From NCBI RefSeq assembly GCF_025567345.1, contig NZ_JAOQJS010000001.1, positions 1 through 64,000 of the forward strand: DNA of 64,000 bases, given 5' to 3'. A program made the translations under genes and the position numbers. The notes below the pieces were generated by a model. The model saw nothing but the letters and a program-made list of their open reading frames with translations, did no database searches and had not been told where the DNA came from. Shown here in pieces: positions 16,493 through 25,831 of the stretch (positions within the stretch are counted from its first letter, which is position 1; each line of letters starts with the position of its first letter). The stretch comes from Coprococcus ammoniilyticus (GTDB lineage Bacteria > Bacillota > Clostridia > Lachnospirales > Lachnospiraceae).

Positions 16493-19090
16493 GTGAAAAA
16501 ACTTATTACCACGGTATTGTGCAGTGCTGTCGCCGGTCTCACGATCTTCAGCGCACCTAAGATCGCCGGTCAGACCTATGCACAGTCACAATATGCGTAC
16601 ACAACAGTTTCTACCCAGTCATCCAACATTTCATATGCTGACGAGATTGATGAAATGGTAGAAACGGGAACATTTGACAGTTCTTCATTAACAAAGGAAC
16701 AGATTGCCCTTATCAATAAAAAATACGGAGAAGATCCACAGGCAATTCAGGAGCTTCAGAAAAAATCTGACAGCATCAAGAATCCTTCTCTGGCTTCCAT
16801 TGATACCAGCATCTATGCCCATGATGCACAGTTCAAGGGCTATGACATTATAAATGGTATTGATATCTCCCGTTGGCAGGGCAATATCGACTGGAAGAAG
16901 GTCAAGGCAGACGGAATTAATTTTGCTCTGATCCGTGTCGCACTCCGTACCACAGAATCCGGTGTGCTGGAAGCAGACGCATTATATAAGGAAAACATCG
17001 AAGGTGCTCTCGCCGCAGGACTGGATGTCGGCGTATATGTCTATTCCCAGGCGATCACAACGGCCGAAGCAAGAGCAGAGGCCAACTACACCATGAAGCT
17101 GATCAAAGGCTATAACATAAAGCTTCCGGTTGTTATGGACTACGAATACTACATCAATCATTCCGGCAGACTTGCACGGGCAAACTTAAGTCCTGCTGCC
17201 ACAACTACGATCTGTACTGCTTTCTGTGAAGAGGTAGAGAAAAATAATTACACCGCTATGGTCTATGCAAATAAATCTTTACTCACAGATGATGTATATG
17301 CAGATGTACTGGCAAAACGGTTCCCGATCTGGCTCGCCCAATATCCGGGATGGGATTCTGCAACCAACAGTGTGCATGCATCTTACGAAGGTAAATATTC
17401 CTACTGGCAGTACACATCTTCCGGCTCTGTAGCCGGCATCAGCGGTAATGTTGATATGAATTTCCGGTACATCAAAAAACCGGAAGCCGTTAAGAATCTG
17501 CATATCACTTCAACTTCCATGCAGAAGGCATCCTTGAAATGGAATAAAGTACCGTATGTATATGGTTATAAGATCTATCGTCTTGACAAGAGCACAAATA
17601 CATATAAGCATGTCGGAACGACAGTCGGTGCAAGCAATACTTCATTTACAGACAAGGGTCTGGAGGTAGAAACCTTATACAGTTACAAGGTACTTGCGTT
17701 CTACGGAACAAATTCCGGTGCTTACAACGGCGGAGAGTCCAATATCGTTCATGCCGCTACACAGGAAAAGAATATTGATAAGGTATCAATCGCCAAACGG
17801 GCAAAGGATTCTCTTACTTTAGAATGGACTCCGCAGACCGAAGTTTCCGGCTACCACATCGTACGTTTTAATCCGGCAACCGGTAAATACAAAACCGTTG
17901 CTTATGTAAAAGGAGCCAAAAACAATACTTACACAGATACCAAGCTGGCAAGCGGAACAACTTACACTTATAAAGTGCGTGCTTACTTTGAAGAAGGCAG
18001 CCGCCGCGCATTTTTCAAATACTCCTCTTCCATAAACGGAAACACCCGTCCCGGCCAGGTCACAGGTGTAACTGCTTCCTCTACAAAGAATACCGTAACC
18101 GTTAAATGGAATGGTCAGATAAATGTTGCCGGCTATATCGTTTACCGTTTAAATGACAATGGTAAATGGGTACGCGTTAAAACGATCACAAATAAAAACA
18201 CAACCTCATATACAGATAAAAAATTAAGTGGCAATACCATTTACAAATACTGTGTTGTTGCTTACTACAAGAAATCCGGCAACAATGTCCGTACAGATCG
18301 TTCCAAAACAGTATCTATTATGACAAAACCGGCAAATGCCAGAAGCGTGTCCGTTATCCCATCCAAGAATAACTCTGTAAGTATTTCCTGGAAATCTTCT
18401 AAGAATATTTCAGGTTATCTTGTTTATATGAAAAACGGAACCACAGGTTCTTCCTGGAAACGGATTGCAAAATTATCTTCCGATAAGACTTCCTGGACAC
18501 AGAAGGGGCTGTCCGCAAACGGAACCTATAAGTTCAAGGTTAAAACCTATTACCGCGGAAACGGTGCTACTTCGATCAGTGATGCAGCTACGATAACCGT
18601 TAAGATCCCACCGAAAAAGGTAACAGGAGTAGCTGTAAACAGCTACGGTTCCAAGCAGTTAATGACATGGAAGGCTCAGACAGATGCAGATGGGTATTAT
18701 ATCTATCGTTATACAAATAAAACAAAGAAGTATACAAAGCTGAAAACGATCACCAACTCCGCCGCTTCTTCCTATATTATCAATGAAGCCGGATCATCCA
18801 AATACAGCTATTGCATCGTTGCCTACAACAAGTCAAATGGAAAGGCTTACAAGGGAACCAGATCTGCACTTACCGCTAGCAAGAAAGGCAGCCAGAAGAT
18901 GCAGGTTATATGCAGTGTCTTAAATGTAAGAAAAGGTCCCGGAACCGGATATGATATTATTCAGACAGTTTCTTATGGAACAGCGCTTACACTCAAAGGC
19001 TTATATCAGGACTGGTATCAGATTTCCTTCACAAAGGACGGTAGAACCTACAACGGCTATGTTTCAGCCGCTTATGTAAAATTGAAATAA
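16493..19090 (+). CDS. Secreted GH25 lysozyme with Fn3-like modules and SH3
   Basis: A predicted N-acetylmuramidase cleaving peptidoglycan glycan strands. Order (865 aa): signal peptide 1-27; linker; GH25 domain about 116-326 with GIDISRWQG (catalytic Asp region), VMDYEYY and WQYTSSG; about five fibronectin-type-III-like modules, 333-796, with repeated YKVLAFY-type strands; and a C-terminal bacterial SH3 domain (801-864, LNVRKGPGTGYD). I use GTG at 16493, because GGAGG (16479-16483) is 9 nt upstream; the TTG at 16484 abuts the RBS. No sorting signal, so attachment is probably through SH3. It is monocistronic with a terminator. Confidence 0.92.
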   Translation: MKKLITTVLCSAVAGLTIFSAPKIAGQTYAQSQYAYTTVSTQSSNISYADEIDEMVETGTFDSSSLTKEQIALINKKYGEDPQAIQELQKKSDSIKNPSLASIDTSIYAHDAQFKGYDIINGIDISRWQGNIDWKKVKADGINFALIRVALRTTESGVLEADALYKENIEGALAAGLDVGVYVYSQAITTAEARAEANYTMKLIKGYNIKLPVVMDYEYYINHSGRLARANLSPAATTTICTAFCEEVEKNNYTAMVYANKSLLTDDVYADVLAKRFPIWLAQYPGWDSATNSVHASYEGKYSYWQYTSSGSVAGISGNVDMNFRYIKKPEAVKNLHITSTSMQKASLKWNKVPYVYGYKIYRLDKSTNTYKHVGTTVGASNTSFTDKGLEVETLYSYKVLAFYGTNSGAYNGGESNIVHAATQEKNIDKVSIAKRAKDSLTLEWTPQTEVSGYHIVRFNPATGKYKTVAYVKGAKNNTYTDTKLASGTTYTYKVRAYFEEGSRRAFFKYSSSINGNTRPGQVTGVTASSTKNTVTVKWNGQINVAGYIVYRLNDNGKWVRVKTITNKNTTSYTDKKLSGNTIYKYCVVAYYKKSGNNVRTDRSKTVSIMTKPANARSVSVIPSKNNSVSISWKSSKNISGYLVYMKNGTTGSSWKRIAKLSSDKTSWTQKGLSANGTYKFKVKTYYRGNGATSISDAATITVKIPPKKVTGVAVNSYGSKQLMTWKAQTDADGYYIYRYTNKTKKYTKLKTITNSAASSYIINEAGSSKYSYCIVAYNKSNGKAYKGTRSALTASKKGSQKMQVICSVLNVRKGPGTGYDIIQTVSYGTALTLKGLYQDWYQISFTKDGRTYNGYVSAAYVKLK

Positions 19091-19106
19091 GCAATAACCA
19101 TATATA

Positions 19107-19147
19107 AAACGGCAGGAATGCATTCCAAGCACTCCTGCCGTTTATTT
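19107..19147. terminator. Bidirectional terminator
   Basis: ACGGCAGGA and TCCTGCCGT form a 9-bp stem, with A-rich sequence on the left and T-rich on the right. It lies between the convergent lysozyme and response-regulator genes and can serve both. Confidence 0.85.
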
Positions 19148-19159
19148 CTATTACTGTTT

Positions 19160-19876
19160 TTACTTATTTGCTGAGTCCGGAACAAACATATAACCAATCC
19201 CCCGAACAGTACGGATATATGCCGAATCCTCTTCCAGCTTATCTCTCAATCGTTTGATATATACCGACAAGGTATTATCATCCACAAATGACTCATCGAC
19301 ATCCCACAACCGTTCGATCAACTGTCTCCGTGTCATAACCTGATTCTCATGAAGCGTCAGTTCCCGAAGCAAACGAAATTCACTTGGTGTACTGTCGATA
19401 TTCCGTTCATTCCGATAGATCTTATACTGTTTATTATCTAGTCTGGTGTGTCCGAAAATGAAATCTTCTCCTGCTTCATTTTCCAAATCTGTTTTTTTGA
19501 TATTGTTATACCGCTGTCTTCTCAGGATCACAGAGATCCGTGTCAGCAGTTCCTTTACCCGATATGGTTTTGCTATATAATCATCTGCACCAAGCTCCAG
19601 TCCCTGCACCAGATTCACTTCATCTGATACTGCTGTAAGAAATATGACCGGAACATAATTATCTGCCTCACGGATCTCTCTGCAGAAATCATAACCATTT
19701 CCATCCGGTAGCATAACATCAAGCAGCACCAGATCGATATCCGGCTGCAGACACTTTCTCGCAGTCTTAAGATCCGAAGCATGCACCACTTCATAATGCT
19801 CTGTCTTTAATGTATATTCCGTCCCCATTGCCAAAGCAAAATCATCCTCAACTAACAGGATCTTCTCATTTGCCAT
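19160..19876 (-). CDS. OmpR-family response regulator (orphan)
   Basis: A DNA-binding response regulator. Residues 1-120 are the receiver with the acidic pair in LLVEDD, phosphoacceptor Asp in LLDVMLPDGNGYD, Thr in FLTA and Lys in IAKPY. Residues about 140-235 are a winged-helix output domain ending in RTVRGIGYMF. Length 238 aa. No histidine kinase gene is next to it; upstream are a membrane protein (21 nt away) and a MaoC-like gene. It converges on the GH25 lysozyme. Its signal and targets cannot be told from the sequence. Confidence 0.93.
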   Translation of the reverse strand: MANEKILLVEDDFALAMGTEYTLKTEHYEVVHASDLKTARKCLQPDIDLVLLDVMLPDGNGYDFCREIREADNYVPVIFLTAVSDEVNLVQGLELGADDYIAKPYRVKELLTRISVILRRQRYNNIKKTDLENEAGEDFIFGHTRLDNKQYKIYRNERNIDSTPSEFRLLRELTLHENQVMTRRQLIERLWDVDESFVDDNTLSVYIKRLRDKLEEDSAYIRTVRGIGYMFVPDSANK

Positions 19877-19897
19877 TTCTCACACCCCTGTTCTATT

Positions 19898-20416
19898 TTA
19901 TTCACGATCCAGTGCAAAGAAACACACCGCACTGACCAGACTGATAATGATACCTGCCAGAAACAGATAGAAGCCCAGCCGGTATCCTGCAAAGCCTTTA
20001 TAGCCATTTTCCTGCATACTGCGTGTTGTTTCTTCCATAATCCCATGAATCGCCTGAATCGTCTTACTGTGTGTCAGCAGGAATAATTCAATACCGGAAA
20101 GAATAGCCGGTATAAAAAACATCAGATTGAAGATGTCCCAGGTATCCCAGTCTCCACGCAGATAGATCACAACCAGTACAATTCCGGCTATCCCGGTAAG
20201 GATTGCCAGATAAGGCAATATCCGGACAAACAGATTGATATCTCCCATCGCCTGATAACGGTCTGCAAGCTTTTTCAGATTTAAAAGCGGAAACCATTCC
20301 TTTACATCCTGATAATTCTTCATGGTAAACCGGTATCCTAGGAATGGGAAACATCCGGATATCAGGATCATAACCATCCCAGCCAGATACGTCAGGCTGA
20401 ATTTATTTACCTTCAT
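19898..20416 (-). CDS. Four-TM membrane protein, unknown
   Basis: A 172-residue protein with four predicted membrane segments, near residues 8-28, 65-86, 93-113 and 147-168. The loop between segments 1 and 2 contains LKKLADRYQAMGD. I do not recognise the family. It lies between the MaoC-like gene (19 nt upstream) and the response regulator (21 nt downstream), and so is probably co-transcribed with both. It could supply membrane input to the regulator, but nothing in the sequence proves that. Confidence 0.7.
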   Translation of the reverse strand: MKVNKFSLTYLAGMVMILISGCFPFLGYRFTMKNYQDVKEWFPLLNLKKLADRYQAMGDINLFVRILPYLAILTGIAGIVLVVIYLRGDWDTWDIFNLMFFIPAILSGIELFLLTHSKTIQAIHGIMEETTRSMQENGYKGFAGYRLGFYLFLAGIIISLVSAVCFFALDRE

Positions 20417-20435
20417 ACACCCTCCATGCCAGCAA

Positions 20436-21011
20436 TTATTTGATACGGAACGTCGCTTTTACATAACCATCTGCGAACAGCACATGATCTCTTCCGTCAA
20501 ATGCCCACTTTAACTCTTCTTCTGCATAAGATGGCTCTACAAATTTAACATCAATTCTGGATACGTCCTCTGATTTTACAGCCGCTGTACGAAGAAGCAA
20601 CATACCCTGAACAACCGGATGATCGGTCAGATGAATCTTATTCTGATCACCTGTCTCCTTGCTGAAGCTGTAAACCTCTTCTTTTGAAAATGTGTGGAAC
20701 TCCTCTGCATTATCATATGATGCAGCCTCTACGCGCTTCAATTCCTTCTCTTTATCGGATGGCTTTACAAGTGTCACGGTAAATTTCTCTACCGGCATCT
20801 CTACACCATCCACATAACCGAGGATCGGAAGGATGTACATAAATGCATTCTCCTTTACAGCCCCGAATTCATAGCGGATACTGTCTGCCTGTCCAGCCTG
20901 TTCCTTCTCTGCCATATATGAGATCTTGCCGATAAATGCTCCCTGATATGTCGATGCATCCATCTCTGTCATCTTTGTTCCTATCGCCATCATTCTGTCA
21001 TAAATATTCAT
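20436..21011 (-). CDS. MaoC/hot-dog-like protein
   Basis: A 191-residue cytosolic protein. Near residues 108-135 it contains YSFSKETGDQNKIHLTDHP followed by VVQGMLLL. This pattern matches the MaoC-type hot-dog hydratase signature (GDxNxIHxD...HGML), with Gln in place of the usual His before GML. The first 100 residues would then form a partner hot-dog-like half. The fatty-acyl or other substrate is unknown, and the altered motif may mean loss of hydratase activity. Its gene starts a three-gene run with a membrane protein and a response regulator. The family call is from motif reading only. Confidence 0.6.
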   Translation of the reverse strand: MNIYDRMMAIGTKMTEMDASTYQGAFIGKISYMAEKEQAGQADSIRYEFGAVKENAFMYILPILGYVDGVEMPVEKFTVTLVKPSDKEKELKRVEAASYDNAEEFHTFSKEEVYSFSKETGDQNKIHLTDHPVVQGMLLLRTAAVKSEDVSRIDVKFVEPSYAEEELKWAFDGRDHVLFADGYVKATFRIK

Positions 21012-21163
21012 ATTGTACCTCTTTCTATATTATTAAAATCGCCTGATTTTCAATTAAATATATCTAAATAATTTTCCTGATCACATTTAAACCTGATTCT
21101 ATGTTCCAATCATATTCATAATATATGTTTCTCTCAGAAAATTCAACAACCGGTAGTTTCATT

Positions 21164-22159
21164 TTAAAAGTCCATGCGGGTGCCGGGCTCTGGTGCTCCA
21201 ATCTCGTATCCCTGTTCACGGATCATCTGCAGGTCAGTTTCAAATGTGATTCCGGTCGTTGTCAGAAAGTCACCGCTGATCACGGCATTTGCCCCGGCAC
21301 GAAGAGCTGCCTTGCCATTATCTGGCAAATAGGCTCTGCCTGCCGCCAGACGGATAAAGGTATCCGGAAGGATAAAACGAAAAACAGCCACCGTCCGGAG
21401 GAACTCCTCCTGCTTCATCGGCTCCTGATGTTCAAAATACGTTCCCGGAATCGGATTCAGCATATTGATCGGAACCGAGTCCACATCCAGCTCTCTTAAC
21501 GAAAATGCCAGATCGATCCGATCCAAAAGCGTCTCTCCCAGTCCGATCAGTCCACCACTGCACACTTTCATACCAGCCGCCTTGGCTGCACGGATACTCT
21601 TTCTCTTATCATCTGACGTATGCGTCGTGCACAAGGTCTTAAAGAACGCATCCGATGCTTCCATGTTATTATGAACCATTGTCATACCAGCTTCATGAAG
21701 CTTTATGAAATCCTCCTCATCCAGCATACCAAGAGATGCGCAGACATGGATATCTGCTGTCTTCCTGATATCCTCCACATTCTGAACTGCCAGTGCTACC
21801 TCCCGTTTCGACAGCCGCCGTCCAACAGATACAAGCCCGTACCGGTAAGAACCACGGCTCTTATCCTGAACCGCTATATCGGTCAGGATCTGCTCACCCA
21901 GTACACATTCCGCCGGGACCTTCTCCTTTGCTCTGGTTGACTGTGCGCAGTACAGACAGTCCTCACCGCACTGTCCAACCTTAACAGCCGCCACAGAACA
22001 GACATCGCAGACATTTCCACAGAAATGCAGTCGGATCCGGTCTGCCGCCTCAGAAAGCTCTGACAGATCTACATCGATAAGCAGCTCTGCTTCCTCCCTG
22101 CTGATACGATATCCATCCATTATCTTATGTTCCAATCTCTGAAGTTCATCCTTTGTCAT
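21164..22159 (-). CDS. bioB: Biotin synthase
   Basis: A radical SAM enzyme inserting sulfur into dethiobiotin, the last step of biotin synthesis. The SAM cluster motif CGEDCLYC lies near residues 63-70, preceded by other Cys (CGNVCDVC). YxxGLVSVGR-like and NxxGSVPINxLNPIPGT-like segments (here VDSVPINMLNPIPGT) are typical of BioB, as is the Arg/Asn-rich second cluster region. Length 331 aa. No other bio gene is next to it. A promoter lies at 22237-22265; I found no clear BirA-type operator. It is divergent from a two-component system, with a long inverted repeat between. Confidence 0.95.
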   Translation of the reverse strand: MTKDELQRLEHKIMDGYRISREEAELLIDVDLSELSEAADRIRLHFCGNVCDVCSVAAVKVGQCGEDCLYCAQSTRAKEKVPAECVLGEQILTDIAVQDKSRGSYRYGLVSVGRRLSKREVALAVQNVEDIRKTADIHVCASLGMLDEEDFIKLHEAGMTMVHNNMEASDAFFKTLCTTHTSDDKRKSIRAAKAAGMKVCSGGLIGLGETLLDRIDLAFSLRELDVDSVPINMLNPIPGTYFEHQEPMKQEEFLRTVAVFRFILPDTFIRLAAGRAYLPDNGKAALRAGANAVISGDFLTTTGITFETDLQMIREQGYEIGAPEPGTRMDF

Positions 22160-22236
22160 AATTCATCATTGTCCTTTATTAAGAAATATTGCCCTTTTTA
22201 ACCACACAGTGTATCCATTTTCATCCAATCTTTATT

Positions 22237-22265
22237 AATATACCATCTAAACAACATCTTGTGAA
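22237..22265 (-). promoter_or_regulatory. Probable bioB promoter
   Basis: On the minus strand TTCACA (22265-22260), 17 nt, TATATT (22242-22237), leading to a roughly 70-nt leader before the bioB ATG. It abuts the long inverted repeat at 22289. Confidence 0.55.
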
Positions 22266-22288
22266 CTACCCAATGTTCCGCATTGTCA

Positions 22289-22579
22289 CGCCCGGCTTGT
22301 CCTCGCACCTGCCCACTTCCGGCTGTATATTACCCCGCTTCATGTCTGCCCTTCCCGGCTGGATCCTTTGCATATAAACTCGCATATTTTCTATGAATTG
22401 TACCTGCCTTATTTGCTCATGCTCCTGTGCAAACTCGCCTTTGGCTCAAACATGCACCCGCATTCGCTGGCAAGGTACAAGTTCATAACGAAAATATTGC
22501 TTTATGTTTATATGCAAAGGATCCAGCCGGGAAGGGCAGACATGAAGCGGGGCAATACACAACCGGGAGGAGCCGGGCG
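22289..22579. repeat. 291-bp imperfect palindrome with a 47-bp perfect arm
   Basis: The two halves are reverse complements over about 110 nt each, around a loop of roughly 60 nt. The core arms, 22333-22379 and 22506-22552, are perfectly complementary over 47 bp. The outer ends are CGCCCGGC (22289-22296) and GCCGGGCG (22572-22579). The left arm has about 17 nt not matched on the right; the inner arm portions match with small gaps. CTCTTTTTTT follows on the right (22591-22600). There is no ORF, no obvious target-site duplication and no transposase. It could be a MITE-like element or a structured RNA. Confidence 0.9.
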
Positions 22580-22691
22580 AAACCTTAAATCTCTTTTTTT
22601 CGGCATTATTCTCTTTTAAGTTTTTGTAAAATATAGTAGAATTATGGAGTATGGGGCCATTGGAAGGCGGACCCCTTTGGAGGTTATATCT

Positions 22692-23345
22692 ATGATTAAT
22701 ATACTAGTAGTTGAAGACGAAAAACCTATTGCAAACCTGATCAAAATGAGTCTGACAAAGGCAGGCTATTCCTGTACCTGTATTTATGACGGACTTGCTG
22801 CCGCAGACATACTGGAAGAAACCCCTTTTGATCTGGTTCTGCTCGACATCATGCTTCCGGGTGCATCCGGCTATGATGTTCTTGAATATATCAAACCATT
22901 AAAAATACCGGTTATCTTTATTACAGCAAAAAACTCCCTGAACGACCGCGTCATGGGGCTGAAGATGGGAGCCGAGGATTATATTGTAAAACCATTTGAG
23001 ATCGTTGAGCTTCTTGCAAGGATTGAAGTTGTTCTCCGGAGATATAATAAGCTGAATACAACGATCACCGTCCGCGATCTTGTTATTGATACAATTGCGA
23101 TGAGCGTCACGAAAAATGGAAAAGAGATACCACTGACAAATAAGGAATATGAGCTGTTATTGTTATTTGCACAAAATCCGGGAGTTGCCCTCTATCGTGA
23201 AACGATATATGAACGCATCTGGGGTGGTGACTATCCTTGTGACAGCCGAACGGTTGCTCTTCATGTCCAGCGTATGCGAAAAAAGCTTGGACTGGAAGAC
23301 TGCTTAAAGACCATCAACAAGATCGGATACCGTCTGGAGATCTAA
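22692..23345 (+). CDS. OmpR-family response regulator
   Basis: Response regulator of a two-component system with the kinase 12 nt downstream. The receiver has VVEDEKP, the phosphoacceptor in LLDIMLPGASGYD, FITAKNS and IVKPFE. A winged-helix domain fills residues about 125-217, ending NKIGYRLEI. I start at ATG 22692, with GGAGG 8 nt upstream; a longer frame reaches back to 22644 without an RBS. Length 217 aa. The signal is unknown; wall or envelope stress would be typical for this class but is not shown. Confidence 0.93.
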   Translation: MINILVVEDEKPIANLIKMSLTKAGYSCTCIYDGLAAADILEETPFDLVLLDIMLPGASGYDVLEYIKPLKIPVIFITAKNSLNDRVMGLKMGAEDYIVKPFEIVELLARIEVVLRRYNKLNTTITVRDLVIDTIAMSVTKNGKEIPLTNKEYELLLLFAQNPGVALYRETIYERIWGGDYPCDSRTVALHVQRMRKKLGLEDCLKTINKIGYRLEI

Positions 23346-23357
23346 AAAGGAGTTTCT

Positions 23358-24773
23358 ATGAAATTTAAGCATAAACTTGTATTATGTATGGTTGCACTTC
23401 TGGGACTGTCCTTCGGTCTCGGAGGAACCATGCTGATCCACCGATCATTCAAATCTTCGTTATCCTCCACGATCGACAGTGACCTGCAAAATTATGAGAG
23501 TATTCAGAGCACTCTGCTGATCGCTGTTGATACAAATTCTGTGTCATCTTATATCGACATGTCTAATATCATCAACCAGTTTTCCGCTCAAGGCAACTCC
23601 AACCGTAAGAATATCATTCTTCGAAATTCGGATATGGAAGTCGTAAGCATCATGAATTCATCCTCTACATATAAAGAAATGAAACCGTCAGATGAAAATA
23701 TCTGTAATTCGATCATTTGGAGAGAAAAGGATAACTACTATCTGCAATTATGCAGCTCCATGGATATCAATACAGAAAATCTGGACATCTCACAGATGGA
23801 CATTGTCTATGACATCACTTCCGTATATGCCGCCCGCGCACAGGAACAGAATACATTTCGTCTGCTGTTGATCGCGATCTTTGTTGTCGGAAGTATCACA
23901 TCCATGATTGCAGCCAGCCTGCTGACAAAACCGCTGGAAAAATTATCATCACTTGCACAACATATCTCCCACGGAGATTACTCTGCCCGTCTGCACATCC
24001 ACTCCGGTGATGAGATCGAGGAACTGGCAAATGATTTCAACAATATGGCAGATACCATCGAAGATAATATCTCAGAGCTTCATTTCTCTATGGAAAAACA
24101 GGAACAATTTATGGGAAGCTTTGCTCACGAATTAAAAACTCCTATGACCTCGATCATCGGTTACGCCGATCTTCTGCGAAGCCAGAACATGAGTGAGGAT
24201 GAAACAAACGAAGCTGCTAACTATATCTTCTCAGAAGGAAAACGTCTGGAAAGTTTATCTTTAAAATTACTGGATCTTCTGGTTGTAAAAAATCAGGAAA
24301 CCATCTTATCACCAACCGATCCTTCCCTTGCGATCCGGAATGTGATCAACATCATGAAGCCGGAGCTTGCAAAAGAACATATCACTTTGAAATCAAGCTG
24401 CCGTAAAGGCTGCTGTATGATGGACATCGACCTGTTCCAGTCTCTGATCATCAATATTATTGACAATGCCAGAAAAGCAATCGATGACAACGGTATCATC
24501 CATGTAGCGGGAACCGTGCGGGATGACAACTATGTGATCATTATCAAGGATAACGGACGTGGAATGCCGCCGGAAGAGATCACTCGAATCAGTGAGGCCT
24601 TCTACCGCATCGATAAATCAAGGTCCCGTGCACAGGGTGGAGCCGGTCTTGGTCTTGCAATCTGCAGTAAGATAGCAGAGATCCATCAGGCAAAGATCAA
24701 ATACAAGAGCGCTGTTGGGCGTGGTACCGTGGTCACAATATCATTACCAAATGTAAAGGAGGCATCTGAATGA
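23358..24773 (+). CDS. Membrane sensor histidine kinase
   Basis: Partner kinase of the upstream regulator. Order (471 aa): TM1 about 8-28; an extracytoplasmic sensor domain of about 135 residues; TM2 about 168-188; HAMP (about 190-245); HisKA with FAHELKTPMTSIIGYADLL, the His being the phosphorylation site; HATPase with IINIIDNARKAI (N box), KDNGRGMPPEE and GAGLGLAI. Its last codons overlap the next gene by 4 nt (ATGA), so the third protein is translated in step with it. Confidence 0.94.
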   Translation: MKFKHKLVLCMVALLGLSFGLGGTMLIHRSFKSSLSSTIDSDLQNYESIQSTLLIAVDTNSVSSYIDMSNIINQFSAQGNSNRKNIILRNSDMEVVSIMNSSSTYKEMKPSDENICNSIIWREKDNYYLQLCSSMDINTENLDISQMDIVYDITSVYAARAQEQNTFRLLLIAIFVVGSITSMIAASLLTKPLEKLSSLAQHISHGDYSARLHIHSGDEIEELANDFNNMADTIEDNISELHFSMEKQEQFMGSFAHELKTPMTSIIGYADLLRSQNMSEDETNEAANYIFSEGKRLESLSLKLLDLLVVKNQETILSPTDPSLAIRNVINIMKPELAKEHITLKSSCRKGCCMMDIDLFQSLIINIIDNARKAIDDNGIIHVAGTVRDDNYVIIIKDNGRGMPPEEITRISEAFYRIDKSRSRAQGGAGLGLAICSKIAEIHQAKIKYKSAVGRGTVVTISLPNVKEASE

Positions 24774-25831
24774 GCAACGAAGAAAAGAAAGAACCCGTCA
24801 TTGCATCCTATGAACTGACTGCAGCCCATAAAGAAGAGGATGATATCTCCGAATCTGAAGTAAATGATATGATAAACGAAAGCGAAGAAGGTACTGTTTC
24901 CTCTACTGAACATACAGGAAAAGCACACGGCATTCTTCATTTCCTGTACAAGAATCTTCTCTGGTTTATAATATGCATTGCAATTTTTATGATCTGCATC
25001 ATTGCCTCGAATCTGTATTTTCGTATTCAGGACAGGAAAACATTGAATTCCATATCCAGCCATGAGATCAGTCCGAACAATCTTGATGTAACAAATAAAC
25101 TGACACTACTCGAGAAAATCAATATCATAAACGAAGAATGTTACTACACTGATCTGAACTTTGATTATACGGACAAACATTCCTACAGTGAGATCCATGA
25201 TATAACCGTAAATGAACTGACGTCGTATTTCTCCGATTATTTCTCCTGTGATTTTACTGTAAATGGTATCTATGAAATGTATATATCCAAATATCTTGCA
25301 ACGTCAGATGAAAATTCTTACCGCAGTTTTACAATATGGGTGGTTAATATCTACTATTTTGGATTTGAAATGAATTGCTTTCTGGATTATGACACAAACA
25401 AACTGATTACATTTACAATGAATCTGGACCCTAATTCTAACACTTTCTATAACGAAGAAAGTCTGGTAGAATTGGAATATTACAATGATTATATACTTCC
25501 ACTGTATAACTTTTTAGGAAGCCATGTCGGTAACTCAACTACGTTCAGTGACACTTGTTTCGATACTCTATACGATATATTAGTCTCTTATTATGAGCTC
25601 AACTTGGAGAAAGGATCTGGAAGCGGTGCAGGTATGACTCCAACAGAGATACCGGATTCTGATCTGCAGCTATTTGAAAAGCTGACAGGAACACCTATGA
25701 CTGCTCATACCTATTATACTTACACTACTGAGATTAGTATGGAATCAGAAGTCGATACAACAGAAGAATACAACTTTTATATGAAAAACGGATTGTTCTT
25801 CTACCAGATGAATCGATATTTTTATAATTAA
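24770..25831 (+). CDS. Membrane-anchored protein linked to the two-component system
   Basis: A 353-residue protein I do not recognise. Residues 1-55 are acidic and cytoplasmic (rich in Glu and Ser), one TM segment lies at about 62-84, and the rest (about 85-353) would be outside the cell. The outer part is Tyr- and Asp-rich (for example NEECYYTDLNFDYTDKHSYSE) with no Cys-rich or enzymatic motif visible apart from scattered single Cys. It overlaps the histidine kinase gene by 4 nt, which suggests a role as sensor accessory, ligand-binding partner or regulated output. The terminator at 26137-26169 follows after 300 nt. Confidence 0.8.
   Translation: MSNEEKKEPVIASYELTAAHKEEDDISESEVNDMINESEEGTVSSTEHTGKAHGILHFLYKNLLWFIICIAIFMICIIASNLYFRIQDRKTLNSISSHEISPNNLDVTNKLTLLEKINIINEECYYTDLNFDYTDKHSYSEIHDITVNELTSYFSDYFSCDFTVNGIYEMYISKYLATSDENSYRSFTIWVVNIYYFGFEMNCFLDYDTNKLITFTMNLDPNSNTFYNEESLVELEYYNDYILPLYNFLGSHVGNSTTFSDTCFDTLYDILVSYYELNLEKGSGSGAGMTPTEIPDSDLQLFEKLTGTPMTAHTYYTYTTEISMESEVDTTEEYNFYMKNGLFFYQMNRYFYN

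Noticed and set aside
22160..22288. BirA-type biotin operator before bioB
   Set aside because: I could not find a paired TTGTAAACC-like inverted repeat; only a plain promoter is visible.
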